NCBI GenBank assembly: GCA_020186115.1
Contig: WSYJ01000134.1
Coordinates: 310,001-374,000, forward strand
Direction of reading: 5' to 3'
Length of the DNA stretch: 64,000 nucleotides
DNA from: Histomonas meleagridis
Taxonomy: Eukaryota; Parabasalia; Tritrichomonadida; Dientamoebidae
Shown: positions 40,101 through 48,700 of the stretch, in pieces
Layout: the number at the start of each line of letters is the position of its first letter
Numbering within the stretch: position 1 is the first letter of the stretch
Position numbers and translations under genes: made by a program
The notes under the pieces: generated by a model
What the model saw: the letters and a program-made list of their open reading frames with translations, nothing else
The model's database searches: none
What the model was told of the DNA's origin: nothing

Positions 40101-40510
40101 TGTATTAAAAAGGCATCTCGCTCAGGTCCTGAAATTCTTGCTAAACGTGCTAAAACTTTGGCTCCTATTTTAACTATTGGCTTATAACCAGGAACAAGCA
40201 GTTTTTCTACAACGGGTCTATATTGTAAAATATAATCATCAAATGGAAATAAATGAATTAAACTCGTAACACAAACGGCAGCATTAAAGCGTCGTCTTTT
40301 TTCTCCTGACTTTGCTTCTATTTCTATTAATTTAAGCATTCCACTCAGAAAAGTAGGAACATATTGTAATGAAGAAAATCTAAAGAAATCAATGATTTGA
40401 TTTTGTGTATCATGAACGTAATCAAAAAAATCCGAGAATATTATAGACTCATTCGTTGGTGTTGCATATTGAATGAGTTTTCCTATGTATTCTTGCATCC
40501 AATCATCCAT
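34112..40510 (-). CDS. TOR-family PIKK with degenerate kinase domain
   Basis: The 2132-residue protein has TOR architecture: N-terminal HEAT repeats (to ~1100), FAT (~1150-1680), an FRB-like helix region, a PIKK catalytic region (~1790-2070) and a FATC tail ending GCWLPWW (TOR: GWCPFW). TOR relationship is clear from SWINRSSMFGKSMGFLSFTS (W..R..NY..SLAVMSM) and PFRLTKMI...GISGVNG (PFRLTRML...E.TG.EG). The catalytic residues are not kept. YILGLGDRHPSN reads YLFGLVDTSPSA (Asp kept; Arg, His and the Mg-binding Asn lost), and the HIDFGD segment reads YTKFNVSG, so the DFG Asp is lost. The N-lobe FLLKGHEDLRQDER reads YHLLHTNYKNMLTKQ, losing the ATP-binding Lys. This should be a pseudokinase scaffold, a parallel to TRRAP but on the TOR lineage. 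It begins 72 bp from a divergent methyltransferase gene. Confidence 0.85.
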   Translation of the reverse strand: MDDWMQEYIGKLIQYATPTNESIIFSDFFDYVHDTQNQIIDFFRFSSLQYVPTFLSGMLKLIEIEAKSGEKRRRFNAAVCVTSLIHLFPFDDYILQYRPVVEKLLVPGYKPIVKIGAKVLARLARISGPERDAFLIQIVEKQMSLLAVSQPPDYRYTAGYILKQLSIESPDLFFPLGTKFTTLITENLQTGDRIVCPILIKLLRNLFNSQTEKSGIGSQFLAELREILLLATTKNFTEITNTDNLIINFQLLNFLLKIKPYVQKKSAEFLLLPKCVEFLKSRNYYIVTSSIGIIIKLQKINAVDVKLELFETLFKICCSFMLTMPKQTVKLFSKLILAFPKYIGTKSLAITEQINIFCKKLPADIGPMIAFNITISSIESLPIQSNISQFLSIIPYILSSSVVPIPIQNLLITLNKARPKWTTSFIFFKTQMIHLIRQELTSPSTKTEKILISLEALLNIPITSFNDAIELNALILKLSTNKDTQVREIIASASIHLFESFPNKMPLGTISKLVQFALNDPIRSVRLKSLSAFTPNTYKYIAQPDVFPLFCHFIYDESTDIRKRALYIFRSLKVVTGTILRSLILSSLKQMNFNFNIILPETMPIWIVFPSLLVAAESWIYIYAEAIYKQFMAILNQRFKNNKIQGESLIYMNSAIFQNIDEALIKSLSKLHQICPDIIPIKPIISLFCDILKQPVHPWTKIYVLKSLKNLGTKDYLLDTTPQLIPVLLNLLYEHNSMKLVTKTLKVIGAIGFIDVPYNLTSLPMVFKSSLKNPTQFKHYFMNIYLDYLNKQFQMIGIDSTRKSISRIITKIYKLEPILIPQYIESFLNIFLEFIEKSSNENLDQFFDNLTEIITVSGHLILPYSKRIFDSVYDHWISKEKKYTQKVSQVLKSIVIATHGKCETILHLIVTESFFILRESKTSYNNNNNNQMNLSYSNEIFQLLNEISKYCPSYLPTIITGMMDFLQPTNPSYIQEYSLDTLEFIIKYCKSSIYISTIKRCINSLAARSQMRWKDRAKQLLIMLENNNNQNNENKNEIQKNNNTQNINSQQNQQATYEINTFLNSFIQFKDIKDKSSNEINHWFRELRNILLIYSKSEIIRTLIELPQLPKFTFQFAFIQFYFILNNDQKDQVSEIINEVFKCKNVSRIILNQFIDLLEFSILCEFNLNFNNNLIVERCIQEKHYSKALFFLETYLSFNKKNHQININEIENLIKLNQIVGRNSESYSIAFKYKEQINYKVWMELGEFNLALKQINTLENNNKYFKDKIICLATLDQWNEIHKYKTELYQQNLVDQSFLAKYFWISEAYLGNKEEAISYTNLTSDYSIDDCIQKSILYIKFNQLEEAKKSIHLGWRYLGSSIISIEKNNKTELKKRLFKAEQLHELTNVIKIINDPNLYDKYKNAWNKRLQFLNNNPYAQKELLKIRKLVPNIKEIDEYSYKILSSSIKSNYSMTSYLINIFFNDQNSNKYKYAKIRLNTKTENSLNSALELLSQINEDENDDQILKIRINNFIGKELFNTSKNVDDLIQSLKYFQTANKNLEKIINCLTILSHITNLEEYSYLSSKNISKLIKKKLNSLVIYQLLSLSINFYQHNKTIEHIIKTFKKLPTKSFIPISYISIMMFSHSSKLITNLVHYIIGCLCTDYPQSIAYDLINNPKLPNINSMISIIQRDNPIMFSQMNLISSKLTMISNNYYEQWINILNESLEYYNKNDIKSAKELIKSKKYILKQLNICKYDIEFLNMFQKDIENIINSEDYNKDEVISLLNLIIKKQDSIRVIPLTSFDEAIERKTNWVLSLLGNKGFENDIKISRFFHSIQRLDNGFRISIIGSNGKKFNYHLLHTNYKNMLTKQSEELMNLVNGISPLYKLKQRSVIELSEKTTLIELLKGHIQLYELVSMYNKSKNNIVEPKLILMINEFNNCKNIEKRIKKIKKYQNEINLYDLSYAILVSSNNSMSWINRSSMFGKSMGFLSFTSYLFGLVDTSPSAILFDKISGSTTYTKFNVSGKEHPVPFRLTKMIKYTFGISGVNGPFKHAFLNALRDLRKFSNVLAPILQFFLCKPPFENKVVPTKYLSKYTEYDSGNEEVDCLYQRINGDDEIDINDEIENLIKKAKAIENQAKMDGCWLPWW

Positions 40511-40582
40511 TTCGAGTTACAGTTTTCAATCAAGAACGATCACAACCGCATTCTTGAATTTAAAAGGTTTACTGTAAATTGA

Positions 40583-41347
40583 ATGAAAAATAATGAACAC
40601 GATTATTATAACAGAATAAAAAATTGGGATTTTAGCGATATAAAGTATGAAATAGAAAGTCTAACTGATTGGGATATGTACAAAATATTAAATGAAAAAG
40701 CTACAAAAGAATCTAGAATACTAGATTTAGGAACAGGTGGAGGAGAAAAGGTAATCAAAGAATTTCCAAATGCACTAGAAATAATCGGAACTGATTTTTC
40801 AGAAGAAATGATTAATACAGCCAAAGAGAACTTAAAGAAATCTAATAAGCAAAATATTCAATTTAGAGTTATGGATAATTTAAATATGGATACACAAGAT
40901 GATTATTTTGATATAGTAGTAGCAAGACATACATGCATTGATGCAAAGCAAATTTATAAAACATTAAAATTTGGAGGCATGTTAATACTTAGAGGAGTAG
41001 ATAAATTAGATTGTTGGCAACTCAAAAGGCTATTTAATCGAGGTCAAGCTTTCCATGATATAAAACCAATAAGTCAAATTGATTATGAAAATATATTAGA
41101 TGCTGGCTTTAAAAATGTCGAACTAGTCCCCATATATTATAGAGAATATTTCAAAACCAAAGAAGACTTATTAGCTTTATTACTAAAAACGCCAATATTG
41201 GATGATTTTTCTGAAGAACAAGAAAATGATAATCTTGTAAAAAAGGAAATTGACATGCAAAAGTTGGATGAATACATAAGCAATAACACAACAGATAAGG
41301 GAATTTTACTGAGAAGAAGATATTATGGAATAGTAGCTAATAAATAA
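40583..41347 (+). CDS. class I SAM-dependent methyltransferase, likely acquired from bacteria
   Basis: The 254-residue frame has the Rossmann methyltransferase motifs: motif I SRILDLGTGGGEKVIKEFP, motif II IIGTDFSEEMINTAKENL (acidic D binding the ribose), motif III-like FRVMDNLNMD, and post-motif YFDIVVARHTCID then LKFGGMLILRGVD. Layout and wording resemble small Firmicutes/Clostridia methyltransferases. Codon use differs from neighbours: arginine is almost all AGA (one CGA and one AGG among a dozen), and ATA and CTA are frequent. Substrate unknown. The gene is flanked by clear eukaryotic genes on the same contig (a TOR-like gene 72 bp upstream, RPS7 downstream), so contamination is unlikely. 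Lateral transfer is inferred, not proven. Confidence 0.8.
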   Translation: MKNNEHDYYNRIKNWDFSDIKYEIESLTDWDMYKILNEKATKESRILDLGTGGGEKVIKEFPNALEIIGTDFSEEMINTAKENLKKSNKQNIQFRVMDNLNMDTQDDYFDIVVARHTCIDAKQIYKTLKFGGMLILRGVDKLDCWQLKRLFNRGQAFHDIKPISQIDYENILDAGFKNVELVPIYYREYFKTKEDLLALLLKTPILDDFSEEQENDNLVKKEIDMQKLDEYISNNTTDKGILLRRRYYGIVANK

Positions 41348-41771
41348 TGTAATAAAATATGATTATAAATATAATTGTAAATAATGATTGGTGAATTATA
41401 CATAACACCGCTTTAATTATAAGATAATTGGAGTTGATCGCCTTGTAATTATATGAATTTTTTTATCATTTACATCCAATTATAGCCTAATTTTACTTTC
41501 AATTACAATTAAATTGGTTTTCGAAAATTAGAAGCACTTTTTGATCGGTTTTTATAGAATTACGTTCAAAAAGTGGAATCGATATGTTGATACATAAATC
41601 GAATTTAATGAAAAGAAGCTTTACTGATTTGAACCATAAATGTATCATATAAAGTTAAAACGGTACATAAATACAAAAAGTGGAAGCAAGAATAATCGAA
41701 TTTTATAATATATTTGTTATCCAAAAATTAATTTCTAAATCAAATATAACCAAAAAATTTCAAGTTGTGTT
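41348..41771. other. AT-rich intergenic region
   Basis: 424 bp between the convergent ends of the methyltransferase and RPS7. No gene. Contains two TTTTTGA/TCAAAAA-type short inverted words (CACTTTTTGATCGG, TTCAAAAAGTGG) of unknown meaning. Confidence 0.4.
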
Positions 41772-42332
41772 TTACCTAGTTGACACTTCAAAGACTGTCC
41801 TTAATCCAGTAAGGCGATGATATGCGTTAGCGAAAGATTTAAGACGATCTTCAACACGTGTCTTATCATGAGAATCAAGGGTAACATATGTTGTTTGCTT
41901 TCCGTCAGTATCATAGTGAATACGTTTTGCAACAATTGCTGTTGGATAAACAACATCATCAAGAAGACCTTCGTGGACAGCACGAAGTGTACGGCCAGCA
42001 TTGCGGATTGCCTTGTAGCGACGTCCTGGTTCTGGGGTCTTTGGAAAAGCACGACGCTTTCCAACAATAACAACTTGTGAATTTTGAAGCTTCTTTTCAA
42101 GTTCTGGAATGACAATGGTTTGGAATTGATGCCATGCTGCGATTTGTTTGTATGGAACTTCGATGATTATTGTCTTTAAGCCATCGGATTCGACTTCTTT
42201 AGCTTGAGTGATTTTGAGGTTTTCTAAAACCTTTTTGATTCCTGGTTCTGCACCGGCTGTTACTTCGTTGATTGCTGTAGCAACTTGCTTTTCGAGTGCT
42301 GTTGCTTCACCTTTCTTTAAAATGGTGTTCAT
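41772..42332 (-). CDS. RPS7: 40S ribosomal protein S7 (eS7)
   Basis: The 186-residue product is eukaryotic eS7 (usual length ~190). Landmarks: KTIIIEVPYKQIAAWHQFQ (family I.VP.....F.KIQ.RL), LEKKLQNSQVVIVGKRRAFP (LEKKFS.K.VV.I..RRI.P.P), RTLRAVHEGLLDDVVYPTAIVAKRI (RTLT.VH..IL.D.V.P.EI.GKR) and DSHDKTRVEDRLKSFANAYHRLTG. It is a component of the small subunit in cytoplasmic ribosomes. The ATG lies two bases after CCTTTT, in the same promoter module as RPL7, and the stop overlaps TAAA. Confidence 0.95.
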   Translation of the reverse strand: MNTILKKGEATALEKQVATAINEVTAGAEPGIKKVLENLKITQAKEVESDGLKTIIIEVPYKQIAAWHQFQTIVIPELEKKLQNSQVVIVGKRRAFPKTPEPGRRYKAIRNAGRTLRAVHEGLLDDVVYPTAIVAKRIHYDTDGKQTTYVTLDSHDKTRVEDRLKSFANAYHRLTGLRTVFEVSTR

Positions 42333-42334
42333 TT

Positions 42335-42364
42335 AAAAGGCCAAAGTTAACCGTCATAACCGCC
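42335..42364 (-). promoter_or_regulatory. ribosomal-protein start module: GGCGGTT, GACGGTT, 8 nt, CCTTTT
   Basis: Minus strand: GGCGGTT (42364-42358), then GACGGTT (42355-42349), eight bases, CCTTTT (42340-42335), AA and the ATG. The GRCGGTT-N8-CCTTTT spacing equals that upstream of RPL7. Interpretation as a Myb-type site plus start-site element is inference from known trichomonad promoters. Confidence 0.6.
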
Positions 42365-42765
42365 ACGTAATATTCAATTAAAATACCCAAACAAACCTAG
42401 TCATTTTATTCTAATTGTTTTTGCTTGTTGAACAAGACTATTTAATCATATATGCGTAATTTTATCAAGATGTCGTTATTAATAAATGATGTTGTTATTA
42501 TCTTGATCTTAATAAATGATTATCATATGATAAAATTTTTTATTTGGATTTTTTTTTAATATATTAATACGAATATTTTTATGAAAAATTATGTTATTTG
42601 ATATTATAACAGTTGTTGTAGCTATGGAACTTCAATATTTATTCATATATTAATATAATTAAATTATATATGTTATATATAGATATGTTATATAATTAAA
42701 TTATTAAATTTATAATAAAAAATTTAAAAAATAGTTTTTCGTAATTTATTTAAAATAACTAAAAT
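42365..42765. other. AT-rich intergenic region
   Basis: About 400 bp, very AT-rich, with simple TATATA-like stretches near 42660-42710. No gene. Confidence 0.4.
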
Positions 42766-45700
42766 TTAATCTTTTTTCACGTATTCAGGCATGAACCAAT
42801 AATACTTCAGACATTTTTCATCTTGGCTAATCTTGCACCAATTATCAGGTATGAAGTCATCAATTCTAAACTTTTCAACTTGCGGGAACTTAAATTCTTC
42901 TATAATATATTGAGATTTCTTTAATTTATAATGTTTCTTAAACTTATTTGGATTTAATTTCTTATTCATTTCTCTATCTCTTTTATATTTACTTATCATA
43001 AATAGCACAATTTCATTTGGTAAACTTGGTGAAATACTATCTTTCAATTGCGGATTATCACAAATATTACTAATCATTACTAAAGAAGATACAACTTCTC
43101 TTGTAAGGGGCAAAGATAATCTCGCATCATTTTCGAATGCTGAAAGAAAAGAGTTCCAAATGATAGCATTACTCATACAAAATCTCTCAGGGTTTGTAAT
43201 TATCTTATTCGCAAGCATAATATCGAATTTCTTAAGATATTCTCTCATCAAATAATAGAAAATAGGCTCAGGAAAACTCATTACTTGTTTGTTTTGTTCA
43301 AGAACAGCTAAAAAGTCAACCAACAATGAATAAAACTCAAACGTGGCTGTAGAGAATCGATTAATTAGAAATTCTGTACGTGCTATACATGGCGCTAACA
43401 ATGTTGAAAGCATTGTATCATGGATATAATACAAATTCTTTAAGAATTTGGAGACACGTTTCGGATAGAATTCATATATTGGCGCATAGTGCTGTGTTAA
43501 TTCTATCAAAACAACGACCGTAGTAAATCGATCTTTAAATGTCGACCCGGGAATCTTTGGAAAGTCGGATACAAATACAGCTAATGTGGATTCGAAATGT
43601 TCCGATTCCTCTTTAAATATTTTAGATTCAATAAGTGTGGAAAATATTGGAAATACATAGCGTGTGGATACAAAATTACGTGCTAAAATTGGTGGAGAGG
43701 TTAATGTAGGCCATTCACGTGTTAATACGTCATGGATTAAAAGTTCAGGTGAAATACGCAAATAAGCTTCCATTTGTTTACGCTCTTGAGTATTAAATTC
43801 AGAGTCGGAATCTGAGACATCAGATGAATAGGATGAGCCGCTGGATGAGGAATGACGTGTGGCGTGCGTACGATCGGAGTAGGATTCACTGCCCGAATAG
43901 CTGGAGTCGGATTCGGAGGATTCGCTTTTGGCTTTGTTGGAATCAGAAATTGTTGTGTCACGAGCAACAAGCTCTTTCTCACTGGCATGCGGCTCGTCCT
44001 GTTCTTTAATTTCCTCTTCCTCTTTCCTTAGTCTTTCTTCTTCCTCTTTACGTAATCTTTCTTCTTCTTCTTTCCTTAATCTTTCTTCTTCCTCCTTACG
44101 TAATCTTTCTTCCTCTTCTTTACGTAATCTTTCTTCTTCTTTACGTAATCTTTCTTCTTCTTCTTTTCTTAGTCTTTCTTCTTCTTCTTTCCTTAATCTT
44201 TCTTCTTCCTCCTTACGTAATCTTTCTTCCTCTTCTTTACGTAATCTTTCTTCTTCTTCTTTACGTAATCTTTCTTCTTCCTCTTCACGTAATCTTTCTT
44301 CTTCTTCTTTTCTTAGTCTTTCTTCCTCTTCTTTCCTTAATCTTTCTTCTTCCTCCTTACGCAATCTTTCTTCTTCTTCTTTCCTTAATCTTTCTTCTTC
44401 CTCCTTACGTAATCTTTCTTCCTCTTCTTTACGTAATCTTTCTTCTTCTTCTTTACGTAATCTTTCTTCTTCTTCTTTTCTTAGTCTTTCTTCTTCTTCT
44501 TTACGTAATCTTTCTTCTTCTTCTTTACGTAATCTTTCTTCTTCTTCTTTCCTTAATCTTTCTTCTTCCTCCTTACGTAATCTTTCTTCCTCTTCTTTAC
44601 GTAATCTTTCTTCTTCTTCTTTACGCAATCTTTCTTCTTCTTCTTTTCTTAGTCTTTCTTCCTCTTCTTTCCTTAATCTTTCTTCTTCCTCCTTACGCAA
44701 TCTTTCTTCTTCTTCTTTTCTTAGTCTTTCTTCTTCCTCCTTACGTAATCTTTCTTCCTCTTCTTTACGTAATCTTTCTTCTTCTTCTTTACGCAATCTT
44801 TCTTCTTCTTCTTTTCTTAGTCTTTCTTCTTCTTCTTTCCTTAATCGTTCTTCTTCCTCCTTACGCAATCTTTCTTCTTCTTCTTTTCTTAGTCTTTCTT
44901 CTTCCTCCTTACGTAATCTTTCTTCCTCTTCTTTACGTAATCTTTCTTCTTCTTCTTTCCTTAATCTTTCTTCTTCCTCCTTACGCAATCTTTCTTCTTC
45001 TTCTTTTCTTAGTCTTTCTTCTTCTTCTTTACGTAATCTTTCTTCTTCTTCTTTACGTAATCTTTCTTCTTCTTCTTTACGTAATCTTTCTTCTTCTTCT
45101 TTACGTAATCTTTCTTCTTCCTCCTTACGCAATCTTTCTTCTTCTTCTTTTCTTAGTCTTTCTTCTTCTTCTTTCCTTAATCTTTCTTCTTCCTCCTTAC
45201 GCAATCTTTCTTCTTCTTCTTTTCTTAGTCTTTCTTCTTCTTCTTTCCTTAATCTTTCTTCTTCCTCCTTACGCAATCTTTCTTCTTCTTCTTTTCTTAG
45301 TCTTTCTTCTTCCTCTTCACGTAATCTTTCTTCTTCTTCTTTTCTTAGTCTTTCTTCCTCTTCTTTCCTTAATCGTTCTTCTTCTTCTTTACGTAATCTT
45401 TCTTCTTCTTCTTTACGTAATCTTTCTTCTTCTTCTTTCCTTAATCGTTCTTCTTCTTCTTTCCTTAGTCTTTCTTCCTCTTCTTTACGCAATCGTTCTT
45501 CCTCTTCTTTACGTAATCGTTCTTCTTCCTCTTTTCTTAGACGTTCTTCTTCCTCTTTCTTTAGTCGTTTCTCTTCTTCCTTATTTAGGATTTCTCTTTC
45601 CTCATTTCGGAGACGTTCTTCTTCGTTATTTAACATTTCTTCTTCTTTCGCTTTAAGTTTACTCATTTCTTCTTCAAGTCGTCGTTCTTCTCCTTCTTTC

Positions 45701-48700
45701 CGTCGTCCTTCTTCTTCTTCGTTACGATGCCTTTCTTCTTCTTCTTGTTGAATTCGTTCTTCTTCTTCACGTTTAACTCTTCTTTCTTCCTCTTCTTGAA
45801 CTTTATCTTCTTCTTCTTTGAGATGTTTTTCTTCGTCTTTTTCTTTTCGCTTTCGTTCTTCTTCTTCCTCTTTAATTCTTTCTTCTTCTTCTTTATGAAA
45901 ACGCTCTTCTTTTTGATGAAGTCTCTCCTCTTCTTCTTTATGTAATAACTCTTCTTCTTTTCTCTTTGTTTCTTCTTCCTGTTTTAATTGTTCTTCTCTA
46001 TCTCTTCGTTTGCGTTCTTCTTCTTCGTTGTTGAGAAGATCTTCATATTCTTTGATTTGTTCTTCATATTCTTCATGTTGTTTTCGATATTCTTGTTCTC
46101 TTCCTTTCTCTTCTTCAATTTCTCGTTGTTCATTTTCTTTACTTTCAATCATTTTGATCGAATTTTCTTCATCTCGTTGTTTCTTCTCTTGTTCATTTTC
46201 CTTATCCAATTCTGTTTCTTCTTTATGTCGTGTTTCTTCTTCTTGAAGTTCTTTAGCATGTTTTTCTCGCGTTATTCGTTCTTCTTCTGCTAATTTCGCT
46301 TTATATTCTTCATACTTTAATTCATGTTCACGGGTTTGTCGGTCTCGTTCTTCTTCTTCTTTCCTTATTCGTTCTTCTTCTTCTTTACGATCACGTTCTT
46401 CCATTTCGTTCTTTAATTTTTCTTCTAATTCTTTACGTATTCTCTCTGCTTCCTCCCGACGAAGTCGTTCTTCCTCTTCTTTCTTAAGTCTCTCTTCTTC
46501 TTCTTTCCTCAATCTTTCTTCTTCTTCTTTCCTCAGTCTTTCTTCTTCTTCTTTCCTCAGTCTTTCTTCTTCTTCTTTACGTAATCTTTCTTCTTCTTCT
46601 TCTTTCCTCAGTCTTTCTTCTTCTTTCCTCAATCTTTCTTCTTCTTCTTTCCTCAATCTTTCTTCTTCTTCTTTTCTTAGACGTTCTTCCTCTTCTTTCT
46701 TAAGTCTTTCTTCCTCCTCTTTACGTAATCTCTCTTCTTCTTCTTTCCTCAATCTTTCTTCTTCTTCTTTCCTCAATCTTTCTTCCTCCTCTTTACGTAA
46801 TCTCTCTTCTTCTTTCTTAAGTCTTTCTTCTTCCTCTTTACGTAATCTCTCTTCTTCTTCTTTCCTTAATCTTTCCTCTTCCTCCTTACGCAATCGTTCT
46901 TCCTCTTCTTTCCTTAATCTTTCTTCCTCTTCTTTACGCAATCGTTCTTCTTCCTCCTTACGTAATCGTTCTTCTTCTTCTTTCCTTAGTCTTTCTTCCT
47001 CTTCTTTCCTTAATCTTTCTTCTTCTTCTTTCCTTAGTCTTTCTTCCTCTTCTTTCCTTAATCTTTCTTCCTCTTCTTTCCTTAGTCTTTCCTCCTCTTC
47101 TTTACGTAATCGTTCTTCTTCCTCTTTTCTTAGACGTTCTTCTTCCTCTTTCTTTAGTCGTTTCTCTTCTTCCTTATTTAGGATTTCTCTTTCCTCATTT
47201 CGGAGACGTTCTTCTTCGTTATTTAACATTTCTTCTTCTTTCGCTTTAAGTTTACTCATTTCTTCTTCAAGTCGTCGTTCTTCTCCTTCTTTCCGTCGTC
47301 CTTCTTCTTCTTCGTTACGATGCCTTTCTTCTTCTTCTTGTTGAATTCGTTCTTCTTCTTCACGTTTAACTCTTCTTTCTTCCTCTTCTTGAACTTTATC
47401 TTCTTCTTCTTTGAGATGTTTTTCTTCGTCTTTTTCTTTTCGCTTTCGTTCTTCTTCTTCCTCTTTAATTCTTTCTTCTTCTTCTTTATGTAAACGCTCT
47501 TCTTCATCTTTTCTTATCATTTCTACTTCTTTACTTTGTATCTCTTTATCTTCTTTTCTTCTTCTTTCATCATTTTCTTTATTTAATTTTTCTTCCTCAT
47601 CTCTCATGAAAATTTCTTTCTCATTTCTCAATTTTTCTTCTCCTTCTTTCCTTAATCTTTCTTCATCTTCTTCTTTTCTTATCATTTCTTCTTCGAATTT
47701 TAATTTTTCTTCTGCTTCTCTTCGCTTTCTTTCTTCATCATCCTTCGTCAATGTATCTTCTTCATCTTTACGCTTTCTTTCTTCCTCTTCTTGTATCAAT
47801 CTTTTCTGCTCTTCTTCCTGTTTTAATTGTTCTTCTCTATCTCTTCGTTTGCGTTCTTCTTCTTCGTTGTTGAGAAGATCTTCATATTCTTTGATTTGTT
47901 CTTCATATTCTTCATGTTGTTTTCGATATTCTTGTTCTCTTCCTTTCTCTTCTTCAATTTCTCGTTGTTCATTTTCTTTACTTTCAATCATTTTGATCGA
48001 ATTTTCTTCATCTCGTTGTTTCTTCTCTTGTTCATTTTCCTTATCCAATTCTGTTTCTTCTTTATGTCGTGTTTCTTCTTCTTGAAGTTCTTTAGCATGT
48101 TTTTCTCGCGTTATTCGTTCTTCTTCTGCTAATTTCGCTTTATATTCTTCATACTTTAATTCATGTTCACGGGTTTGTCGGTCTCGTTCTTCTTCTTCTT
48201 TCCTTATTCGTTCTTCTTCTTCTTTACGATCACGTTCTTCCATTTCGTTCTTTAATTTTTCTTCTAATTCTTTACGTATTCTCTCTGCTTCCTCCCGACG
48301 AAGTCGTTCTTCCTCTTCTTTCTTAAGTCTCTCTTCTTCTTCTTTCCTCAATCTTTCTTCTTCTTCTTTCCTCAGTCTTTCTTCTTCTTCTTTCCTCAGT
48401 CTTTCTTCTTCTTCTTTCCTCAGTCTTTCTTCTTCTTTCCTCAATCTTTCTTCTTCTTCTTTCCTAAGTCTTTCCTCTTCTTCTTTCCTTAATCTTTCTT
48501 CCTCCTCTTTTCTTAGTCGTTCTTCCTCCTCTTTTCTAAGTCTCTCTTCCTCCTCTTTCTTAATACGTTCTTCTTCCTCTTTACGTAGCCTTTCTTCCTC
48601 TTCCTTCTTGAGTCGTTCCTCTTCTTCTTTTCTTAGATCCTCTTCACCATGATCAATCTCAACTGATTTTTCGATAATTTGAGGTTCACTTTCTGATTCC

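Noticed and set aside
40583-41347. Methyltransferase gene as bacterial contamination
   Set aside because: It is embedded between clear eukaryotic genes in continuous sequence, 72 bp from one of them.
43928-45751. 607-codon plus-strand frame rich in SSSLRNLSSSS
   Set aside because: It is the antisense reading of the 24-bp EEEERLRK array. The sense frame is 2634 codons with end domains. The same applies to plus frames at 47411-48085 and 48720-49499.
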